DNA from: Streptomyces sp. R302
Lineage (GTDB): Bacteria; Actinomycetota; Actinomycetes; Streptomycetales; Streptomycetaceae
Assembly (NCBI RefSeq): GCF_012927245.1
Contig: NZ_JABBGE010000007.1
Location: 372,001 to 436,000, forward strand
Direction of reading: 5' to 3'
DNA length: 64,000 bases
The notes under the pieces are model-generated. The model had not been told where the DNA came from, ran no database searches, and saw only the letters and a list, made by a program, of their open reading frames with translations. Positions within the stretch are counted from its first letter, which is position 1; every line of letters starts with the position of its first letter. Shown here piece by piece: positions 58,179-64,000 of the stretch. Position numbers and translations under genes: made by a program.

Positions 58179-58997
58179 TCACGGGGTGTCCGGGGCCGTG
58201 CGCACCGGGAAGCTGAAGGTGCGGCCCTGCGCCTTCAGCCACGGCAGCACCTCCCGCAGCGCCGTCACGCTCTGCGCGCGGTCGCCGCCGCCGTCGTGGA
58301 AGAGGATCGTCGGCCCGTTGGGCAGCTCGTTCTTGACGGTCGCCACGATGGCGGCGGCGCCCGGCCGCTCGAAGTCCTTGGTGTCCACGTTCCACCCGAG
58401 CGGCCGCATGCCCGCGGCCGCGGCTATCTTCCGGCTGTCCGGCGTGAACGCCCCGCCCGGCGCCCGGTAGTACTGCACCTCGGCCCCGCCCGCGGCCTCC
58501 TCGATCAGTTTCCGCGCGTCGAGGATCTGCTGCTTCTGGTACGCGACGGACTTGTGGTCCATGGCCGTGTCGTGGGTCATGGTGTGGTCGCACAGCCGGT
58601 GCCCCTCGGCCACCACCCGCTTCACCAGGTCCGGGTGGCGCTCGGCCTGCGGGCCGATCATGCAGAAGACGGCCTTGACGTCGTTCTCCTTCAGGATGTC
58701 GAGCATCTTCGGCGTCCAGCGCGGGTCGGGGCCGTCGTCGATGGTGATGTTGACGGCCCGTCCGCCCGCCTCGGCGGCGTGCGCGATCCCCTCCGGCACC
58801 CGGGCCGTCGGCGCCGCGGGCTTGTCCGACCCTCCGGCCCGCTGCGCCGGGAGCTTCGGCGCGGCGGCGCCGCCCGCCCCCGGCGTGGCCGGCTCGTCCT
58901 CGCCCACCAGTGCCGTCGCCCCCCACGCGGCCAGGCTGATGCCGACCGCCGACGCCAACACGGCCACGTGCGCGGTGTACTTGCCCATCCGGCGCAT
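58179..58997 (-). CDS. Polysaccharide deacetylase (CE4/NodB), membrane-anchored
   Basis: A 272-residue protein with an N-terminal TM/signal anchor (VAVLASAVGISLAAWGATALV), a linker rich in Ala/Pro, and a NodB domain with VNITIDDGPDPRWT (motif 1 complete with both Asp), DHTMTHDTAM (motif 2), YYRAPGGAFTP (motif 3), GWNVDTKDFE (motif 4) and TILFHDGGGDR (motif 5, His-Asp). In contrast to the deacetylase at 9559, all metal ligands are in place. Start ATG 58997 chosen; GTG 59015 and ATG 58988 are alternatives. Confidence 0.9.
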   Translation of the reverse strand: MRRMGKYTAHVAVLASAVGISLAAWGATALVGEDEPATPGAGGAAAPKLPAQRAGGSDKPAAPTARVPEGIAHAAEAGGRAVNITIDDGPDPRWTPKMLDILKENDVKAVFCMIGPQAERHPDLVKRVVAEGHRLCDHTMTHDTAMDHKSVAYQKQQILDARKLIEEAAGGAEVQYYRAPGGAFTPDSRKIAAAAGMRPLGWNVDTKDFERPGAAAIVATVKNELPNGPTILFHDGGGDRAQSVTALREVLPWLKAQGRTFSFPVRTAPDTP

Positions 58998-59216
58998 GCG
59001 CCCTCCGATCCTCACGTTCCCGATGCGACCCCGCGCCTGCGGGCGCGCTCCCGGGGGAGAGGACGTACGACGACCCGAACGGGTTTCACCTGTTCGGCGG
59101 ATGTGACAGAGCTACCGTTCGACTCCGATTCCGCTGCTGTTCGGATGGTGCGCCGGACGGGGTTCCGGTGCAGACTGTGCACCACACCTGGTCGAGTTCC
59201 CCTGGAGGCCGGAAGA

Positions 59217-61019
59217 GTGAGCGGCGGCAGCGGCGGACGGCGCCTGCCCGGAAGGGTCTCGCCCGTGCGGACCTCGACCGTGTACCGGTCCGCGGCTCTC
59301 CGCGCCCGACGCCGCCGTGCCGACGGCGCGATCCCGCTCGACGCGCCCGGCGCCGAGGAACGGCTCGCCTGGCTCAACGCCGCGAGCACCCGCATCGGCA
59401 CCACCCTCGACCTGGAGAGCACCGCCCGGGAGCTGGCCGACTTCACCGTCCCCGGCTTCGCCGACGGGGCCGCGGTCGACATCCTGGAGAGCGTCCTGCA
59501 CGGTGAGGAGGGCTCCCGCTGGACCGGCACCGGCGTCCCCCCGATGCGGGCGGTCGCGCTCTCCGCCGTCGACACCATGACCACCCTGGAGGCCGTCCCG
59601 GTCGGCGAGACCTATGTGCGCGACCAGAAGCGGCACGAGACCCTGCTCCACCGGCACTGTCTGCGGCGCGGCGAGCCCGTCCTGGTGGCACGGATGCGCG
59701 ACGAGGACTTCGCCCGCGTCGCGCCGACCGCGAGCGGTGCGGCGAAGATGCGCGCCCTGGGCGTGCACAGCTATCTCGCGGTGCCGCTGATCGCCCGGGG
59801 GCTGCTCCTCGGCAGCGCCGACTTCGTCCGCGGCGCCGGCAGCCCGCCCTTCTCCTCCACCGACCTCGCCCTCGCCGAGCAGCTCGCGTCCCGCGCGGCC
59901 GTCTTCATCGACAACGCCCGGCTGTACGGCCGGGAGCGCGAGCGGGTCGTCTCGCTCCAGCGCAGCCTCCTCCCCCGCGCCACGCCCGTCACCCCCGGCC
60001 TGCGGGTGCACGCCGAGTACACGCCGTCGGCGGCCCGCCACCCGGTGGGCGGCGACTGGTACGACGTGATGTCCCTGCCCGGAGGGCGTACGGCCCTGAT
60101 GGCCGGCGACGTCATGGGCCAGGGGCTGCCGGCCGCCGCCACCATGGGCCGGCTCCGGGCGGTCGCCCGCACCCTGATGACCCTCGACATGGCGCCCGAG
60201 CGGGTCCTCGCCCGGCTCGACCTCGCCACCCGCGACCTGGAGGACGACCAGGTCGCCACCTTCCTGTGCGCGGTCTACGATCCGGCGGACTCCCGCTGCA
60301 CCCTGGCCGGTGCCGGACTCCTGCCGCCGCTGATCCTCGACGGGCGCGGCGGGGCCGAGTTCGTGCCGCTGCCGGTCGGGGCGCCGCTGGGCGCCGGGGT
60401 GATCCCGTACGACCCGGTGACGGTGACGGTCCCCGAGGGCGGCGGGCTCGTGCTGTACACCGACGGCCTGGTGAAGGCGCGGGGGGCCGACCTGGAGGAG
60501 CAGCTGGAGCTGCTGCGCTCCGCGGCGCTCGCCCTGCCGCCCGGCGCCCTGGAGGAGGGCGGGCTCATCGCGGCGGCCCCGGCCGGGCCCGGCCGCTTCG
60601 ACGAGGCCGTGCTGCTGACGGCGCGCGCCGTGCCGCTGGACGCGGGGACCTCGCTGCGGGTGTGGCCGCTCTCCGCCGACGGCAGGGCCGCCTCCGAGGC
60701 GCGGCGCCTGGTCACCCGCCAGCTCGCCGAGTGGGGCCTGGACGACCTCGCCGACGTCTGCGAGCTGGTCGTCTCCGAGCTGGTCGGCAACGCCCTGCGG
60801 TACGGGAACGGGCCGGGCGAGCTGCGGCTGCTGCGCGGCGAACGGCTGGTCGTCGAGGTCTCCGACACCGGCCCCGACCTGCCGCAGATCCAGCACGCCG
60901 ACCTCAGCGACGAGGGCGGCCGAGGCCTCCAGCTCGTCAACATGCTGTGCCGCCGCTGGGGCTCCTGCCGGACCTCCGGCGGCAAGGTCGTCTGGGCCGA
61001 GCAGAACCTCCCCTCCTGA
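59217..61019 (+). CDS. GAF - PP2C (SpoIIE) - HATPase regulatory protein
   Basis: A 600-residue cytoplasmic regulator. Residues ~55-225 form a GAF domain (LAWLNAASTRIGTTLDLESTARELADF ... SYLAVPLIARGLLLGSADFVR), then a PP2C/SpoIIE phosphatase (VSLQRSLLPR, HPVGGDWYDVMSLPGGRTALMAGDVMGQGLPAAATMGRLRA, GLVLYTDGLVKA), then an RsbW-like ATPase (LVVSELVGNALRYGNGPGELRLL, VEVSDTGPDLPQI, GGRGLQLVNMLCRRWG). Such proteins dephosphorylate and phosphorylate anti-anti-sigma factors. Start GTG 59217 with GGAGG 8 bp upstream; longer in-frame starts lack support. Confidence 0.92.
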   Translation: MSGGSGGRRLPGRVSPVRTSTVYRSAALRARRRRADGAIPLDAPGAEERLAWLNAASTRIGTTLDLESTARELADFTVPGFADGAAVDILESVLHGEEGSRWTGTGVPPMRAVALSAVDTMTTLEAVPVGETYVRDQKRHETLLHRHCLRRGEPVLVARMRDEDFARVAPTASGAAKMRALGVHSYLAVPLIARGLLLGSADFVRGAGSPPFSSTDLALAEQLASRAAVFIDNARLYGRERERVVSLQRSLLPRATPVTPGLRVHAEYTPSAARHPVGGDWYDVMSLPGGRTALMAGDVMGQGLPAAATMGRLRAVARTLMTLDMAPERVLARLDLATRDLEDDQVATFLCAVYDPADSRCTLAGAGLLPPLILDGRGGAEFVPLPVGAPLGAGVIPYDPVTVTVPEGGGLVLYTDGLVKARGADLEEQLELLRSAALALPPGALEEGGLIAAAPAGPGRFDEAVLLTARAVPLDAGTSLRVWPLSADGRAASEARRLVTRQLAEWGLDDLADVCELVVSELVGNALRYGNGPGELRLLRGERLVVEVSDTGPDLPQIQHADLSDEGGRGLQLVNMLCRRWGSCRTSGGKVVWAEQNLPS

Positions 61020-61163
61020 CGCCTCGCCCCCCCCAGGGCCGTACGTCCCGGCGCCGGGTGACGTCCGTCCCTGCCCGTGGGGGCGGAGGCGGGCGCATCC
61101 TGGCCGTCGAAAGGGCGCCGCGGACAGCCGTGGCGCGGGGACGCGACCGAGGGAGGACCAGCC

Positions 61164-61622
61164 ATGCGGGCGGAGACGGCCGACCGCTTCTCGACGGTGC
61201 TGCTCGCCGAGATCCCCGACGACCGGCCGGTGATCCGGCTGCTGAGCTGGGGGCACCCGGCGCCGGTGGTGCGGCGGGGCGGGACGGTGGAGACGGTCGA
61301 GCTCTCCGCGCCGTCGGTGCCGGTCGACGCGCCGTTCGCGGTGGAGGAGGTGCCCTTCGGCCCCGGCGACCGGCTGCCGATGTTCACCGACGGCGTCACC
61401 GACATCCGCGACGCGAGCGGCGCGTTCTACCCGCTGGAGCGGCGGCTGCGGGCCTGGGCGGACGAGCCCGCCGACCGGATCCCCGCGCTGCTCGGGGAGG
61501 ATCTGGACCGGTTCGGCGCCCACGGCCTGGAGGACGACACCACGGCGCTCCTGGTGGTGCGGGCCGGGGGCGACGGGGCCCTCGTCCCGGCCGGTGGCGG
61601 CCGTGCTATGAAGGCCGGATGA
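61164..61622 (+). CDS. N-terminally truncated PP2C/SpoIIE phosphatase remnant
   Basis: A 152-residue protein corresponding to the C-terminal half of a SpoIIE-type PP2C: RFSTVLLAEIPDDRPVIRLLSWGHPAPVVRRGG, then GDRLPMFTDGVTDIRDASGAFYPLERRLRAW (LYTDGV altered to MFTDGV) and GLEDDTTALLVVR. The N-terminal half with the GGDWYD-type metal site is absent, and the preceding 144 bp do not encode it, so it cannot be an active phosphatase. A good ribosome site (GGGAGGA, 6 bp before ATG 61164) suggests it is still translated. Confidence 0.75.
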   Translation: MRAETADRFSTVLLAEIPDDRPVIRLLSWGHPAPVVRRGGTVETVELSAPSVPVDAPFAVEEVPFGPGDRLPMFTDGVTDIRDASGAFYPLERRLRAWADEPADRIPALLGEDLDRFGAHGLEDDTTALLVVRAGGDGALVPAGGGRAMKAG

Positions 61623-62017
61623 CGCTCACACAGGGCCTGCGGGTGCGCCTCGCGGCCGATCTGAGGGTGGCCGGCGCGGTCACGGCGGCCGACGACCCGG
61701 CCGAGGAGCCCGCGGCGGTCGCCGGCGCCCTGCTGCTCGGGGCGGGGACGGAGGGGGTCGTCGAGCGGGTCGACGCGCCGGAGGAGCCCCGGCCGGACCC
61801 GGAGGCGGCCGAGTACGAACGGCTCGTCTCGCTGCTCGAATCGTTCGGCGCCCAGATGCCGCCGGCGAGCCGGGAGCGGGCGGAGGAGCAGGCGCGCGCG
61901 CTGGAACCGGCGTGGAACGCGTACCGGAACCGGCGTCCGGTCGTCACGGCGCGGGTGCGGCTCGACGGCGGCCTCGTCCTGGAGCGGGTGCGCGAGGACG
62001 TCCTGACCGCGCTGTGA
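61619..62017 (+). CDS. Small conserved hypothetical protein
   Basis: A 132-residue soluble protein: MTLTQGLRVRLAADLRVAGAVTAADDP, PAAVAGALLLGAGTEGVVERVD, then an amphipathic helix EYERLVSLLESFGAQMPPASRERAEEQARALEP and a final strand PVVTARVRLDGGLVLERVREDVL. The ATG overlaps the stop of the PP2C remnant (ATGA, 61619-61622), so the two are translated together. I do not recognise the family. Confidence 0.75.
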   Translation: MTLTQGLRVRLAADLRVAGAVTAADDPAEEPAAVAGALLLGAGTEGVVERVDAPEEPRPDPEAAEYERLVSLLESFGAQMPPASRERAEEQARALEPAWNAYRNRRPVVTARVRLDGGLVLERVREDVLTAL

Positions 62018-62130
62018 GGGGCGGGAGCCGGGCACCATACCAGGACGGACCCCTCGCTCCGGCGAAGTTCGAACACTCTCCACAGTCGGGCGGCTCCGTA
62101 CGGTAGTCCTGGGACCAGGGAGGAAACACC

Positions 62131-63330
62131 TTGGTCTTCAGTCTGATCCGTCGCCGCTCCGCCGCCCCCGCCGGTGCCGCGTGCCCGTACTCGGCCGCCG
62201 TCGCGGCCCCCGCCCCCGCCGTGGTCCCGCCCGCCCCGCGCGCGCCGGACCGGGTGGACCGGCGGCAGGCGGAGGAGTTCGTCCGGCAGTTCCACGACGA
62301 GTGCCCCGGCGCCGGGGACGTCGAGGCCCGGGTCCGTCGGGTGCGGGCCGAGATCGCCCGTACCGGCAGCTACGAGCACACCCCGGAGGAGCTGGCCTTC
62401 GGCGCCCGGGTCGCCTGGCGCAACGCGGCCCGCTGCATCGGCCGGCTCTACTGGAACAGCCTCGTCGTGCGGGACCTGCGCGGGGTGTCGTCCGCCGACG
62501 GGATCGCCGCCGCCTGCGCCGAGCACCTGCGGCTCGCGGACAACGGCGGGCGGATCCGCCCGGTCCTCACCGTCTTCGCCCCGGACCGGCCGGGCCGCCC
62601 CGCGCCCCGGATCGTCAACGACCAGCTCGTCCGGTACGCCGGTCACCGCGCCGCCGACGGCCGCTGGACCGGCGACCCGCGCGCGGCGGCGGCCACGGCC
62701 CTCGCCCGCGAGCTGGGCTGGAAGCGGGAGGAGGAGCCCTTCCAGGTGCTGCCGCTGATGGTGCGGGAGCGGCCCGGCGCCCGCCCGGAGTGGTACGAGC
62801 TGCCGGACGGGACCGTGCGGGAGGTGGCGCTGCGCCATCCCGAGCACGCGTGGTTCGCCGGCCTCGGGCTGCGCTGGTACGCGGTGCCCGCGATCAGCGA
62901 CATGGTGCTGGAGATCGGCGGGGTGCGGTATCCGGCGGCGCCGTTCAACGGCTGGTACATGGGCACCGAGATAGGCGCCCGCAACCTCGCCGACGCCGAC
63001 CGGTACGACCTGCTGCCGCTGGTCGCGGAGAAGCTGGGCCTGGACCGCTCCTCGGAGCGGACGCTGTGGCGGGACCGGGCCCTGGTGGAGCTGAACGTGG
63101 CGGTCCTGCACTCCTTCCAGGAGGACGGGGTGACGATGGCGGACCACCACACCGAGTCCGAGCGCTTCCTGCGCCACATCGCGCGGGAGCGGCGGCACGG
63201 CCGGCCGACGCCGGCCGACTGGAGCTGGATCGTCCCGCCGCTGTCGGGCGCGGCCACGCCGGTCTTCCACCGCTACTACGACGCCGTCGACCCGGCCCTG
63301 CGCCCGGCGTTCCTCCCCCGGCAGGGGTAG
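62131..63330 (+). CDS. nos: Bacterial nitric oxide synthase oxygenase
   Basis: A 399-residue NOS oxygenase domain (haem and tetrahydrobiopterin binding), making NO and citrulline from arginine via external reductases. Haem-thiolate Cys102 is in AWRNAARCIGRLYWNS; the arginine-binding Glu is in NGWYMGTEIGARNL; other family marks are RGDPRAAAATALARELGW-like region and ADHHTESERFL, ending TPVFHRYYD. No reductase domain is fused and none is next to it. Start TTG 62131 with AGGGAGGAA 5-7 bp upstream. NO from this enzyme would be sensed by NsrR (5405) and removed by Hmp (5939). Confidence 0.95.
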   Translation: MVFSLIRRRSAAPAGAACPYSAAVAAPAPAVVPPAPRAPDRVDRRQAEEFVRQFHDECPGAGDVEARVRRVRAEIARTGSYEHTPEELAFGARVAWRNAARCIGRLYWNSLVVRDLRGVSSADGIAAACAEHLRLADNGGRIRPVLTVFAPDRPGRPAPRIVNDQLVRYAGHRAADGRWTGDPRAAAATALARELGWKREEEPFQVLPLMVRERPGARPEWYELPDGTVREVALRHPEHAWFAGLGLRWYAVPAISDMVLEIGGVRYPAAPFNGWYMGTEIGARNLADADRYDLLPLVAEKLGLDRSSERTLWRDRALVELNVAVLHSFQEDGVTMADHHTESERFLRHIARERRHGRPTPADWSWIVPPLSGAATPVFHRYYDAVDPALRPAFLPRQG

Positions 63331-63381
63331 CCGCGCCGAGGCAGGAGCCGTACCGGCGGGGCCGGGGCCGTACCGCCGACG

Positions 63382-63966
63382 TCAGTACCGGCCGCCGCCC
63401 GCGCGGTTGCCGCGGCCGCCCCGGCGGGGCCGCCGGCCCTGGCGGGGGCCGGCTGGGTCGGTGGCGCCGCCGGCGGCCTCCGGGGAGGAGAACAGGACGG
63501 GGACGCCCGGGCCGCCGGTGACGGCCGGGGCGGCCGGGGCCGCAGAGCGCGGCTCCGGGACCCGCTCCGGTCTCCGGGTCTCGGCCGGGCTCGCGGCGCG
63601 GGCCACGATCCGGGCGTGGGTGATCAGCGGGGCGCACGCCTCGCAGATCTCGGCGAGCGTCCACACCTCGCCGACGGCCGGGTTGTGGATGAGGACGAGG
63701 AGGGTGCGGCCCGAGCAGAGCGCCCGGGCCTGGTGGTGACGGCAGCCGGCCCCGCCGCAGGCGCACGCGGCGTTCGGGCGCGGGGTCGCGAGGCGGGCGT
63801 GCGCCCGGACGTGCTCGGCGGCGAAGGCGCGCAGCGCGCGGACGTCCTTGGAGCGGTCGGGCATGCGGCAGCCCGCGGTGGTGCAGCTGACCCGCGCCGA
63901 GTGGTCGTGGTGGCCGGTGAGGCGAATCGTCCAGGTCCTGCCTGGCACACGGGATCCGAGTGGCAT
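63382..63966 (-). CDS. Cys/His-rich hypothetical protein
   Basis: A protein of about 194 residues (ATG 63966; GTG 63981 also possible, and the right edge of the window is close). The N-terminal half carries SCTTAGCRMPDRSKDVRALRAFAAEH, NAACACGGAGCRHHQA and LIHNPAVGEVWTLAEICEACAPLITHA, with grouped Cys/His suited for zinc binding; the C-terminal half is low-complexity Pro/Ala/Arg/Gly ending GRGNRAGGGRY, as in RNA-binding tails. Family not recognised. Confidence 0.62.
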   Translation of the reverse strand: MPLGSRVPGRTWTIRLTGHHDHSARVSCTTAGCRMPDRSKDVRALRAFAAEHVRAHARLATPRPNAACACGGAGCRHHQARALCSGRTLLVLIHNPAVGEVWTLAEICEACAPLITHARIVARAASPAETRRPERVPEPRSAAPAAPAVTGGPGVPVLFSSPEAAGGATDPAGPRQGRRPRRGGRGNRAGGGRY

Positions 63967-64000
63967 GCTCAACGCGCACAAGTCCGTTCGGGAGAGGAGG

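Noticed and set aside
1..64000. Mobile elements, tRNA or rRNA genes
   Set aside because: No transposase or integrase motifs, no terminal repeats with target duplication and no tRNA-like cloverleaf sequence were found by eye.

Overview
This is a very GC-rich chromosomal segment of a Streptomyces-type actinomycete. Evidence: start codons are largely GTG/ATG with a few TTG, codon third positions are almost all G/C, there are three 'conservon' operons (cvnA-B-C-D with or without P450), and there are DUF6397 and DUF6325 proteins, a LigB-type DNA ligase, a SpoIIE/RsbW-like phosphatase and an NsrR with the Streptomyces Cys spacing. No rRNA, tRNA, insertion sequence, prophage or CRISPR array was found.

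Layout. 1-5300: end of a ThrE-type exporter, an Ig-like L,D-transpeptidase, a PadR regulator divergent from an SRPBCC protein, a Bcp-type peroxiredoxin, and small SHOCT/DUF6325 proteins. 5400-7126: NsrR and flavohaemoglobin, with a good NsrR operator in front of hmp. 7200-13800: MreB-like actin, an I36-type secreted inhibitor coupled to a lipoprotein, a polysaccharide deacetylase lipoprotein, LigB and DUF6397. 13929-19961 (minus): first conservon, bracketed by an extra roadblock protein and an MHYT-domain sensor. 20100-28800: methyltransferase, a GGATCC-rich tandem repeat, unknown proteins, MOSC, fatty-acid desaturase, an SNF2 helicase gene carrying a frameshift, and its SWIM-finger partner. 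29116-33531 (plus): second conservon ending in an ExxR-less (CYP157-like) P450, followed by a convergent terpene synthase. 34951-37205: AlkB-like dioxygenase, HD hydrolase and a methyltransferase.

37370-48511 (minus) is the most unusual block: ten genes, every junction a 4-bp start/stop overlap, behind one promoter whose 17-bp spacer contains a Zur-like 7-1-7 box. Order: ATP-grasp ligase, DUF4213/DUF364 'heavy-metal chelation' protein, cysteine-synthase-like PLP enzyme, enolase-superfamily epimerase, MFS exporter, methyltransferase, and a peptide/nickel-type ABC importer (binding protein, two permeases, one fused double ATPase). Biosynthesis, export and import of a small amino-acid-derived metallophore under zinc control is the natural reading; I do not recognise it as a described pathway.

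48672-56305: DUF1345 membrane protein, YjdM zinc-ribbon protein, SDR, then the third conservon with a CYP157-like/CYP154-like P450 pair and a strong terminator. 56459-63966: PfkB kinase with a palindromic operator candidate, CbiZ, a second deacetylase, a GAF-PP2C-HATPase regulator, an N-terminally truncated PP2C, a bacterial NO synthase oxygenase and a Cys/His-rich protein. NO synthase near one end and NsrR/Hmp near the other give the window both a source of NO and an NO defence.
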